Positions 1-7,276 of a stretch of 10,750 nt of DNA are shown in pieces (position 1 is the first letter of the stretch; each line of letters begins with the position of its first letter). The DNA lies in contig QKYT01000049.1 in the NCBI GenBank assembly GCA_003550305.1, forward strand, positions 325,523 through 336,272. The letters are read 5' to 3'. This DNA is from Glomus cerebriforme (taxonomy: Eukaryota; Glomeromycota; Glomeromycetes; Glomerales; Glomeraceae). The position numbers were made by a program, and so were the translations under genes. The notes under the pieces are model-generated. The model did not search any database. It was not told the DNA's origin and saw only the letters and a list, made by a program, of their open reading frames with translations.

Positions 1-315
1 GTAAAAATATTAAACAAAGAAATTTATGGAATGGATTTTGATGTAAACGATTTGAAATATAAAAATTCATTAACTCCGCATCAAAAGTTGAATCTTAAAC
101 ACAAATTAACGCAAGATCTTCCTTTTTACTTTTCGCAACATCATATTCCTAATAATGAAGTGATATTAAATTCCGATGAAAGTTTGAATTCTTCCCATGA
201 GAATACTGAAAATATTGTTACAGTTGATAATCAAGACAGTTTTGACAATAGCTGGCCATATAATGATTATTTTTCTCATCAAATCGACAATGTATTCGAT
301 ATCAATCGTCCGTAA
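1..315 (+). CDS. 3' end of an unrecognised protein-coding gene (partial)
   Basis: The frame is open from the first base of the window and ends at TAA (313-315), giving 104 residues. An ATG at 31 lies inside it, but the ten codons before it are also open and look coding (VKILNKEIYG), so I read this as a C-terminal exon cut by the window edge, not a complete 94-residue gene. The sequence is hydrophilic, with a basic stretch near the middle (SLTPHQKLNLKHKL) followed by an Asn/Asp/Ser/Glu-rich tail containing NSWPYNDYFSHQIDNVFDINRP-like aromatic and acidic residues. No membrane segment, signal peptide or catalytic motif is visible. Acidic, Asn-rich tails are common in fungal regulatory proteins, but that is a weak analogy and I do not recognise the family. 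The base composition is less AT-extreme than the DNA that follows, which supports real coding. The true start and the rest of the gene are to the left of the window. Confidence 0.6.
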   Translation, partial: VKILNKEIYGMDFDVNDLKYKNSLTPHQKLNLKHKLTQDLPFYFSQHHIPNNEVILNSDESLNSSHENTENIVTVDNQDSFDNSWPYNDYFSHQIDNVFDINRP

Positions 316-572
316 ATATACTCAATTTTCATTGACGTATGAGTTTTTTTTTAAATTTTTATTTTTTGAACTTTCTTTTACTCTTCAATAATGATAATAG
401 TGAATATATGTTACTTTTTTTTTTCTCTTATAAATAAATAAAGTATTCATTATTTTAATTACCTTTTTTAATACGCGTAAAATATGTAAAAACATATGTC
501 TACTTTACATTAAAGTGATTTTATAAAAGATATTTAATAATTTTATTACTCAAAATCATTTTATAATTAAAA
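316..572. other. AT-rich 3' flank, no gene seen
   Basis: Very AT-rich DNA with T runs (for example 343-360 and 413-424). It holds the possible 3' untranslated region of the left-edge gene. A 64-codon frame at 197-391 overlaps that gene in another phase and is not supported. I see no other feature. Confidence 0.5.
433..442 (+). promoter_or_regulatory. candidate polyadenylation signal for the 1-315 gene
   Basis: Two overlapping AATAAA hexamers (433-438 and 437-442) lie about 120 bases after the stop codon of the left-edge gene, after a T-rich stretch. Their position fits a fungal 3' end. In DNA this AT-rich the hexamer is frequent by chance, so confidence is low. Confidence 0.25.
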
Positions 573-608
573 ATAACGCAGTTCAGCAATTCAGCTCGGT
601 CGAAATTT

Positions 609-774
609 CACTTTCACGTGATCATAGTAAAAATATTTGTCACCCCATGTCACACCCTTCACTTTTAAAAATTGTTAAAAAAAATTACTCTTCATTTGGA
701 ATTTTTTTGGAATGGCGTAACCAAATAATGCAGGACAAATATGATTCACCAGGCCAAAAAGTCACGTGAAAGTG
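609..774. repeat. 13-bp perfect inverted repeat centred on CACGTG
   Basis: The left arm is 609-621 and the right arm 762-774, and all 13 bases are complementary. The arms are separated by 140 bases of mixed composition. The arms do not extend: the next bases do not pair on either side. Confidence 0.6.
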
Positions 775-858
775 GTACGAAATCACATGACTTTTAAGTT
801 AATTCCTACCAGCTTTATCGTTAATTTTGGCCGAACTTTTGGGCATATCTTTGTAACT

Positions 859-874
859 CAACTTGGCCAAGTTG
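859..874. repeat. 16-bp perfect palindrome
   Basis: CAACTTGGCCAAGTTG reads the same on both strands. It lies in the GC-richer island at 573-960. It could form a cruciform, be a symmetric binding site, or be part of a degraded element. Confidence 0.6.
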
Positions 875-1110
875 GCAATTGGTCTAAATTATCGGCCCAT
901 TTTATAATGCCTTAAGACAGTAATTATCATATTATGACTTGGGCACAACACTACCAATGAAAAAAATTTTGATAACTTGGTTTATTTATTATTTTAATTT
1001 GTTATAAATAAGTTATTGCATCAAAAAAAGGGTAAATATTGAAAAAAATACTTTAAATAAAATTATTCAGACCTCTATTTTTTTAATTCAAAAAAATGTC
1101 TAGACATTAG

Positions 1111-1221
1111 CCTTTTGTCAACGATGGCTTGCGATACTATATCGGTTATAGACCTAAATTTGGAAATGATTTTACGAAAATAAATCAGCGAGGGAAACTT
1201 TTTTATTTATATTTGCAATAA
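1111..1221 (+). pseudogene. orphan coding-looking stretch (36 codons), possible exon relict
   Basis: A frame opens directly after an acceptor-like ACATTAG (1104-1110) and runs 36 codons to TAA (1219-1221). It reads PFVNDGLRYYIGYRP and then KFGNDFTKINQRGKLFYLYL before the stop. The amino-acid mix (Gly, Asp, Arg, Tyr, no homopolymer residues) is unlike the Lys/Asn/Ile/Phe-rich translations of neighbouring noncoding DNA, and the first 85 bases are GC-richer than their surroundings. No upstream exon is recognisable between 960 and 1110. I do not recognise the family. It may be the last exon of a lost gene, a transposon remnant or chance. Confidence 0.25.
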
Positions 1222-1777
1222 TGTATTTTTAAATAAGTTTTAAAATTAATAATTATATACTGTATAAATGAATAATATCTTATATGAACTTAAATGAATA
1301 ATATCTTATATGAACTGATCCAAATATCCAATTTTTTTTTTTCGTTGTTGTAATAATACATGAATTTGAACAATCGTTTTTGGATTAATAATCTCAATGA
1401 TCATTCAATTGAAGTGAGATAAACCATTTTCAAATGTGAATTTCCCTTTTTTTTCTTTTCTCTGAGAATATCACATAAAATGAAAAAAGCGAAACATACA
1501 AATACATCGATAAATTTCAATTTCAATTAATTCATCACATCCTTTGATTCAATTGTATAATAAAAAAAAATGTTGAAAATATTTTCTTNCATCATGCATC
1601 AATTGTCAAATCTTAAAAACATGTTTACTTCACAGCAATCAACAAAGAAAATTTTTCAAAAAAAATTCGATCGAAAATAAATTATATTAAATCGTAAGGG
1701 TGAAAGAACCCAAATTTATCAAATTAATAATAACATAAAAAATTAATCAAATAGGATTGAAAAAAATAAATAAATAT
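1222..1777. other. AT-rich intergenic DNA
   Basis: Apart from the 26-bp tandem duplication, this stretch has only AT-rich sequence with A and T runs, and one ambiguous base at 1589. I found no frame with believable coding composition and no tRNA-like box elements. Confidence 0.5.
1265..1316. repeat. 26-bp tandem duplication, two perfect copies
   Basis: Bases 1265-1290 and 1291-1316 are identical and adjacent, starting taaatgaataat and ending atatgaact. The match stops at both outer edges, so this is exactly two copies. It lies in otherwise featureless AT-rich DNA and is most simply a replication-slippage duplication. Confidence 0.85.
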
Positions 1778-1825
1778 TCAGTACTGACGCACTTCGGCAT
1801 CTCCGCCAAAATGACGGAACACAAC
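1778..1825 (-). other. small GC-rich island with a 15-codon open stretch
   Basis: About 45 bases of near-even composition stand out in AT-rich DNA. On the minus strand they read VVFRHFGGDAEVRQY and then TGA (1780-1778). The frame stays open further upstream to about 1870, but that part looks noncoding. The island contains ccgccaaaa, which recurs at 2271-2279. It could be the end of a decayed gene or a conserved piece of a dispersed repeat. I cannot assign a family. Confidence 0.25.
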
Positions 1826-2240
1826 ATTATACATAATACAACAATAATGATAGTAGCATAAAAAAAAATTAAAAATATCCATGATAAACTTAAATTTTAT
1901 CTTAATAATCAATGAACCTCGTTTTATCCATATAATAATAAATCGGACAAATTTTTGTTCCGATTAACAACTATTTTTTACTGGAGGATTGTACGTTTCA
2001 CAAAATAATAATCACGTGCATTTTCGAAGTCTTGAACTTTAAACACTTGTATTTACATGCAAAATAATGTGAAAAAATTTTTTTCAAGTTGCACAATAAC
2101 ACAAATTAGAAATTCCCAATAATAAACAATAATCAAAGAATTTAAATGTTACCCATTCTAAGAACCATTTCGAAAATTTTTTTTTTATAAACATAGGATA
2201 AATAATTTATCCGCGGAAATTAGTTGATGCACGTTATTAG
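1826..2240. other. AT-rich intergenic DNA
   Basis: No gene seen. The only distinctive sites are a CACGTG hexamer (2013-2018), a third copy of the motif found in the 573-960 island, and a small CCGCGG (2211-2216). The rest is A/T-run-rich sequence. Confidence 0.45.
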
Positions 2241-2311
2241 GTAAATCTGTAGCGCGAATTTTAGGATTTACCGCCAAAAAAAAGATCATCTACAGTATTT
2301 TTAACGATTAC
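2241..2311. repeat. structured GC-bearing island beside the transposase relict
   Basis: Roughly 70 bases carry several short inverted repeats: gtaaatc (2241-2247) with gatttac (2265-2271), and ctgtag (2247-2252) with ctacag (2290-2295). The outer ends are also imperfect inverses (gtaaatc and cgattac). The two pairings cross one another and share base 2247, so they would be alternatives or a pseudoknot-like fold. It abuts the point where the transposase relict stops being recognisable. It may be a small inserted element or part of the transposon's own structure. Ends and copy number are unknown. Confidence 0.3.
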
Positions 2312-2521
2312 TTTTTGAATAAAATTAACCTAATACCTCTCAAAAAAAAACTACTTTTTTTGATGCAATTTGGTTTATATATGAGTATTCATAATTCTTG
2401 ATAAAGTCCTTTCAACTTTAGCACTTTCGTCTAAAAAAATTAACTGTTCTGCTTGATATTCTGTACCAATAGTATACATATAATCAGCTCTTAGCAAATC
2501 ACTTTTTTCTTTTGCTGCCTT

Positions 2522-2595
2522 CTCTACTAAAATTTGAATTAAAAATTTAAATATAAAAATAAATAAAGTTTGTAATAAATAATAATGTAATAAAC
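2522..2595 (-). other. intron-like segment 2 in transposase relict
   Basis: It begins GTTTAT right after the RKK codons and is AT-rich. Of the three AG dinucleotides near its end (2528-2527, 2525-2524 and 2523-2522), only the last restores the reading frame into KAAKEKSDLL. The more T-rich acceptor at 2528-2527 would give a stop, so either the last AG is used or the copy has also suffered an indel here. Confidence 0.4.
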
Positions 2596-2736
2596 CTTTT
2601 TTCTCGTTATTCCACAATAATTTAAAGATCTCCGTAATGTAGGTATAGAAACCTCTTTACCAGTTTTTCTAATCATTTCGCCCGCAACTTCATCTAAATA
2701 ATANTCAGGATGTTCTTTTATAATTTCACATAATAT

Positions 2737-2791
2737 CTATAAATAAAAAAGCATGTAAATTTAAATAAATAAAATTAAAAATGAAAGAAAC
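2737..2791 (-). other. intron-like segment 1 in transposase relict
   Basis: On the minus strand it begins GTTTCT and ends TTATAG, is 55 nt long and extremely T-rich, and sits between two coding blocks that share the same phase (54 codons before, 47 after). A GTTT donor is a weak match to the usual fungal GTAAGT. Without it the frame runs into non-transposase sequence and stops at 2728-2726. Confidence 0.5.
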
Positions 2792-2965
2792 AAAAAGAAT
2801 CATCTTCATATGGATTCCATTAAAAATTTTCCTCCTTCCAGTTCGTCCTTTTAGCGGATTTATTACACATTTCCGTTGCTGGTAACATGCAATGATTCTT
2901 CTTACTGTTGCTATACTAAGTTTTAGTAACCTGCACTTTATAACTTTCAACAAACAAATACACTA

Positions 2966-3785
2966 CTCGCCACCTTAAAAAATAATTTTAAAACTTGTGA
3001 TTGAGTGTGATCTAAAGTGTGATTACCAAGTTAAACATAAAATAACAGGAGTTTTCGTTAGTAGTAGGGCTTTGTTTTTATAATATGTANCCCATAAAAG
3101 GTCTATAAACTGAAATATTTAAAAAAAAGTAATATGTTATACTAAAAGATTCAAAGTTGCATATGCTCGAAAAAATTGTGATTGGTGCGACTTAAAAAAT
3201 TTTTGTATTACATAAAATCAACCATTTTGAAAATGGCAATAAACATTAAATACTGTATATAGTATATTTTATATATTTTAAAAAACTCCAAATATTCATT
3301 AATATATTAATTTATTTTAGGTTTCAAACATTAATTTTTTTATAAACGTCAAAAACAATTACGTGATCGGTTCTGAGTAATTTTTTTTCTTTTTTTGAAG
3401 CTCTATATTTAATAAATAAAGTTTTAAATTTTATAGAGCCTAATTTTAGCATTCTAATATCTTGCGCTGTAGATCAAAGATTTTATNNTCCCTCTTCAAG
3501 CTTTTGATGATATTCTTAAGTGGTCAAGTTTTTCAACCTTAAATTTATATTTCCAAATNATTGAATTTAATGGATGTTTTCAACTAACTTTATTGATGAT
3601 TTTGTTATTGAAAATTACAAAATGATCCAGTCTTGATCCTTTTATAATTGTAAACTATTAGAATTATGTTTGAATAGGGGTTGTTTTGAATAAGATTTTA
3701 AAATGCGATGAGCACATGATTTATTCANTATTAATTTATACTTTCTAGTCAAATGAAACTTTACAATTAAAAAAAAAATTCCTAA
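2966..3785. other. AT-rich intergenic DNA, no gene seen
   Basis: Long AT-rich stretch with ambiguous bases at 3090, 3487-3488, 3559 and 3728. Short open stretches on either strand have the Lys/Ile/Asn/Phe composition expected from noncoding DNA. A 13-base motif-like run (acgtgatcggttc, 3361-3373) is a little GC-richer but has no partner in the window. I see no RNA gene. Confidence 0.45.
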
Positions 3786-3950
3786 ACCAAATATTTAATT
3801 CATGTGCAGCACGTAGTGTTTGTTCCTGATAAAAATGAAGTGATATTTAGTACATAATAAGTATATTAAATAATTGATATAGAAGCAAAAGAACATGAGA
3901 TTCGTTATAAGAAACTAATAAAAACATAGTAGGCTTGAAGGAGAATGAGG
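3786..3950 (+). pseudogene. relict of a repeated coding element, copy 1
   Basis: One frame carries two coding-looking patches separated by stops: VQHVVFVPDKNEVIFST (3804-3854) and then IDIEAKEHEIRYKKLIKT (3873-3926). The second patch closely matches, at DNA and protein level, the minus-strand stretch near the right edge of the window (IDIEAKEYEM..., 10715 downwards). In both copies this is followed by ctaata and then ggct within about 20 bases. Shared decay in two places shows a family of related sequences. The Glu/Lys/Ile pattern could be coiled-coil, but I cannot name the parent protein. In-frame stops at 3855-3860 and 3867-3869 rule out an intact gene. Confidence 0.45.
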
Positions 3951-4523
3951 AATGCTAGCGAAAAAATCATGTAACGATTATGTAGTTATAGTTTAAATTA
4001 AAAAATAACATATCTGTTTAAAAATAAACATTTATTATTTATTCAAATTAAGCAATTATTATTCTTTAAAACTTTGTTGTTAATTTGTAAAATTATGAAA
4101 CTATCTTACAAGTTTGTATATTAGCAAATAAAATAATATATAAACAAATATTGTTAATATTTATTTAACTATCTGATAAATAATATGAGAATTATTTATA
4201 TAATTCCGCTTAATTTTAATGGATAATTAAAATCATAAATGATTGTGACCAATTAAAGTCAAATAGAAAAATCAATTTATTATTGTACGACCCATAATTT
4301 AGTAATGAGAATTTTTATTTTTCTCGTATATAATTAAAGTATAAAACAACTATTGATCTTTTTTTCTAAAAAAATTTTCATAATTTCGTTATAAAAATGA
4401 AAAAAACATTTGAAGGAACAAAGAAAAAAAATTACAACCGTCTCTAACTTAAGAAATTTTTTTTTTAAAAAAAATACATAAAAAGGTAATATAATGTGTA
4501 CATTATTAGAATTTAACTATTTG
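3951..4523. other. AT-rich intergenic DNA, 3' flank of the HMG gene
   Basis: Extremely AT-rich, with A and T runs (for example 4456-4471) and no believable coding frame on either strand. Its right end would contain the 3' untranslated region of the minus-strand HMG gene. No clear polyadenylation signal stands out. Confidence 0.45.
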
Positions 4524-4863
4524 TTAAGTAAGAGGTTTATTTATATAAGCATTGAAATCATTAATATCACGAGAATAATTAATATAATCTTTTTTAATTT
4601 TAATTGGAAAATTTGTCCATCTTTTCCGATGCCAATATAGACGACTTTATTGTGTTAAGAGAAATGTTGTTTTTTCTAAATTCTCGAATTAATTCACTTC
4701 TAAAGATGATAAAAGCATTTGTCTTTTTTAGAATTCCTTTATGAAGGTTATAAATGTCATTGAAATTTAATTTGATTGGAAAAATTACTTGAATATTTTG
4801 AATAATAATATTATTATTTTCGATTGTAGAAGAGGTTAATCTAGTATTATTCTCTTGTGTCAT
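4524..4863 (-). pseudogene. MATA-type HMG-box protein gene with one-base frameshift
   Basis: The frame starts at ATG (4863-4861) and is read as an HMG-box DNA-binding protein of the fungal MATA/Ste11 type. Residues 24-45 hold the lead-in IQVIFPIKLNF... seen before the box in this family. The box begins at about residue 45 with LKKTNAFIIFRSELIREF (the N-A-F-I-x-x-R signature) followed by KNNISLNTIKSSILASEK. In this frame the protein then ends after KFSN at 87 residues. One frame over, the HMG box simply continues: WTNFPIKIKKDYINYSRDIN, then a short tail to TAA at 4526-4524. The conserved tryptophan of helix 2 appears exactly at the shift. One extra base in GAAAAGATGG (4626-4617) explains this. 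The gene lacks visible introns and would be about 113 residues when in frame. It is a recent pseudogene, or an intact gene with an assembly error in an A run. HMG-box genes are greatly expanded in Rhizophagus, and most have no proven mating role. Confidence 0.8.
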
Positions 4864-5676
4864 AATATTTTATTTTTCAAGTGAAAAAATTTTTCTTATT
4901 AATTTTGAAATTTAATATTAACTGTTAAGCACCCTAGCCCGCATTATTATGATTTTGGCCGGCATTATGTGGTACATCAGGACGTACTGTTCCATAAAAT
5001 AAAAAAAAAAAAATATCAAATTGAACATATGATTTATACATATTTAGAATTTTTTTTAAAATAAATAAACCTGATGCTCTTTTTCATTCTATCATAAATT
5101 GGCTATTTTAACTTTCTATTTACAGCTTCTTCTCTTTCATCAATATTAATGTTAAATATAATTAATTAAGTAAAATTTTTTTTTTTGATTAAAACGTATG
5201 ATCGTAGTAATTTTAACCAAATAAATTGAAACGCGAGTGACAATTTATTCAATAATCATCATCTTTAAAATCATCTTTCCACAAAATTTGATTAACTTTT
5301 AATTATAAAGAGTTTCTCTTATTAGAAATTAGAAATTCTTTAATACAGATGGGTAAATAATAAAAGCAATAATGGCAAATAAATAACTTTTATTCTTATA
5401 ATTAATATCATAACATCTATAAAATTGGAATAATGTTGACATAAAAATAAAGATTTTAAATCATCTTGTAATTTTACAAATAACAAAAAATGAATATTTT
5501 CAATTATTTACAATTGGAATATTTTTAAAAAGGGGTTTTTTACAGCAATGGTAATATTTAATTACAGATTAAAAATTTGAAAGGCGCGAAAAGCTGAAAA
5601 CTATGTATACTGTATTATGAATAAATCTAAAATTTATATAAAAAAAACACCGGAAACAAACTTTGATCAGCCAAAT
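4864..5676. other. AT-rich intergenic DNA upstream of the HMG gene
   Basis: Mostly AT-rich with long A and T runs. It holds one GC-richer island (4925-4995, listed separately). A 15-codon minus-strand stretch (INIDEREEAVNRKLK, then TAG, about 5114-5161) has a coding-like composition but is too short to support. No RNA gene seen. Confidence 0.45.
4925..4995. repeat. GC-rich repeat-like island upstream of the HMG gene
   Basis: About 70 bases of roughly even composition stand out sharply in AT-rich DNA. They include gcattat twice (4941-4947 and 4963-4969), the second preceded by ggccg. There is no open frame. It resembles a fragment of a dispersed element, not a promoter, but no terminal repeats are visible and I cannot show other copies from this window. 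Confidence 0.3.
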
Positions 5677-6837
5677 CATAGTAAAAACATTATGTGAAGT
5701 TTATACGACCATTATTTGTATTATAACTTTGAAGGTTATGAACTCAACTTTTTTAAAATCATCATCTATTAAATTTTTTAAATTTTTACAAATCAGAAAA
5801 ATAATTCAATTTTTAATATAACTAAAAGGAAAGTAAGCTCATATCTAAAAATAAAGTATTTAGTCTCGCTATCATTTTTAACGAGAATTTTAATGTTCTG
5901 AATCGTGTAACAGTGCCGAGGATTCTGTGAATCAGAAGCGCAGTATTTGAATAAAATTGACATAATGATTTTCACACCAAAATTTATTTATTTTTTCTCG
6001 TTCAACTCAAAGGGAAAGATATTGTAGAATAGCTAATTCCTTACAATGATTATGATGAGAATTATGAAATGATTGATCAATTTTTTATTACCATGAGTTT
6101 TTGTTAAAAGGATTTTGAAGTGTACGTGGATAATTTNCTTTACAAAAACCTGATGGAATTGAAATAAATATGAGATAATAACGTGTAAAAACGTTTTCTT
6201 GTTTGAATTGGTTCAAATGTAAATGATATAAATAATTGATAATGGTGAATTAACGATGAAATTTAATGTAGGCGATCATATTTTAAACAATTTAATATTG
6301 GTTTTTATTTATTAATTATTCATTTTTAGTAAATATAATAAGTTTATTAAAATTACAATAAAAGAAATATTATATTTGAAGTCAAAAAAATTGTTTTAAA
6401 TTGTAAAAATTGGTGAAATTATAATATCTCCTACTAAATAATAAATTAAAGATTAATATTATGTATGTCTTCTAAAATTTATATTTATTTATCATATATC
6501 TATTATTAATTGATCAATTCTAATTTTTTGTTGTTATATCCATTTCTTTGTTGTCCTTTATCCCACCCACCCATACACCCAGTTTTTCTTATAATGTTCT
6601 ATTTATTCTTACACCATATGATTTTGACTATTTGTTTATCATCAATTTACTCCTATATTTTTATTATTATTTCTNNCTTTTATTCATAATTCAAATTTTC
6701 TTGGATTCACTTTAGACTTTGATATAAACTCCAAAATTGTAAGATTTCCGTTCTGAATCTCTTTTTATATTTATTTCATCAATTTAATATATATTGGCTG
6801 TTCTTTTTGCTATGTCTTTCCATATGGTAGTCTCTGC

Positions 6838-6876
<39 letters not shown>

Positions 6877-7275
6877 TGGAACCAACCACTTTGGTTTCCT
6901 TCTTCTTTCAATTCACATAGTATTCCATTTAAAATTTCTACTGTATTGGTTGTAAAGAAGCAATTGTTAATGGTGAAGAAATAGTAGATAAACTTCGTTC
7001 AATCCACCTTTTACAGTGAACTCTTCAGTAATTTTGTCATTCACTATCATTATGTCATTTGTTGTTTTGTTCTGTTATTAAAGATGTTCATCATTATTTT
7101 ACTATCTTTTCTTATTGGTATTTTTTTCATCATCTGCTTCTGCCTGAGTTTATTAAAGCTTGTTTATGTCCATGAAATAAATCCAAATTTCTCTTAAAAT
7201 CATTAAATCTTCATTTTCTCCAAATCTGGATGGGTGTTTGTATTACATGAGCTCATAAATAAAGTAGTAAATAAG
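5677..7275. repeat. 1,599-bp direct repeat, copy 1
   Basis: This block recurs base for base at 7277-8875, at an offset of exactly 1,600. Ambiguous bases sit at equivalent places (6137 with 7737; 6675-6676 with 8275-8276). Inside, the first two-thirds are AT-rich, and from about 6470 onwards the plus strand becomes pyrimidine-rich. The only recognisable content is an 18S rRNA fragment (6838-6900). A 60-codon minus-strand frame (5975-5793) occurs in both copies but has no recognisable features. No transposase, terminal inverted repeat or long terminal repeat is seen, so this is not a typical mobile element. Confidence 0.95.
6838..6900 (-). rRNA. degenerate 18S rRNA fragment (antisense), copy 1
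   Basis: The plus strand from 6838 to 6876 (39 bases, starting caattcctttaag and including cagccttgcgaccatac) is the complement of the almost universal 18S segment just upstream of the classic GACGG site of small-subunit rRNA. The match continues with differences through ggaacc...actttg.ttt to about 6900. The sequence is of cytosolic eukaryotic type and not mitochondrial. Flanks do not resemble 18S on either side, so only about 65 bases of the roughly 1,800-base gene are present. It cannot be functional rRNA. It is a captured piece of rDNA or rRNA cDNA inside AT-rich accessory DNA. This identification is from memory of the conserved segment. Confidence 0.8.
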
Positions 7276-7276
7276 N
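7276..7276. other. single ambiguous base joining the two repeat copies
   Basis: The only base between the two copies is an N. The corresponding positions at the outer edges (5676 and 8876) are both T. A one-base unknown exactly at the joint is typical of a contig join or a conflict in consensus calling. Confidence 0.8.

Larger units (their letters stand above)
573..960. repeat. repeat-like island with CACGTG inverted repeat and palindrome
   Basis: This block is clearly richer in G and C than its flanks and has no open frame. A perfect 13-bp inverted repeat, cactttcacgtga (609-621) and tcacgtgaaagtg (762-774), flanks about 140 bases. The right arm is also followed by a partner, gtcacgtga (761-769) against tcacatgac (783-791), with one mismatch. 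Further on, CAACTTGGCCAAGTTG (859-874) is a perfect 16-bp palindrome. GGCC and GGGC motifs recur up to about 950. The composition and inverted repeats suggest a degraded non-autonomous element or a dispersed repeat, but I see no target-site duplication and cannot define the ends. CACGTG is also the core of bHLH/bZIP binding sites, so a regulatory reading is possible. Confidence 0.35.
2320..2962 (-). pseudogene. Tc1/mariner-type DDE transposase relict
   Basis: Read from right to left, the pieces of a cut-and-paste transposase appear in order. First comes a helix-turn-helix region with KLSIATVRRIIACYQQRK and then a basic linker, LKGRTGRRKIFN (2953-2792). Next is YYLDEVAGEMIRKTGK with SIPTLRRSLNYCGITRKK (2736-2596, 47 codons). 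Then comes KEKSDLLRADYMYTIG with AEQLIFLDES (2521-2375). The D of FLDES fits the first catalytic aspartate of the DDE/D fold. Two AT-rich segments interrupt it: 2791-2737 (55 nt, GT...ATAG) and 2595-2522 (74 nt, GT...AG, using the AG at 2523-2522). Removing both keeps one phase throughout, so they look like introns, though ancient insertions are possible. After ERTLSRI one base is missing. One frame over it continues as YEYSYINQIASKKVVF, then RGIR, and fades at about 2320. The N-terminus, the other catalytic residues and both terminal repeats are not seen, so it is inactive. Confidence 0.8.

Noticed and set aside
197..391. 64-codon plus-strand frame
   Set aside because: It overlaps the better-supported left-edge gene in another phase and runs into T-rich 3' flank, giving a Phe/Leu-rich artefact.
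5114..5161. Short minus-strand peptide INIDEREEAVNRKLK before TAG
   Set aside because: Fifteen codons with no flanking exon signals. It is too short to support as a gene.
5793..5975. 60-codon minus-strand frame, repeated at 7393-7575
   Set aside because: It is duplicated only because it lies in the 1.6-kb repeat. It has no recognisable motif, sits in AT-rich DNA, and lengths of 60 codons are expected by chance across this much sequence.
6470..7260. Long semi-open minus-strand reading through the pyrimidine-rich part of the repeat (for example NDKITEEF, GGLNEVYLLFLHH)
   Set aside because: I counted about one stop per 13 codons, which is what random DNA of this composition gives. The apparent coding look comes from the purine-rich strand.
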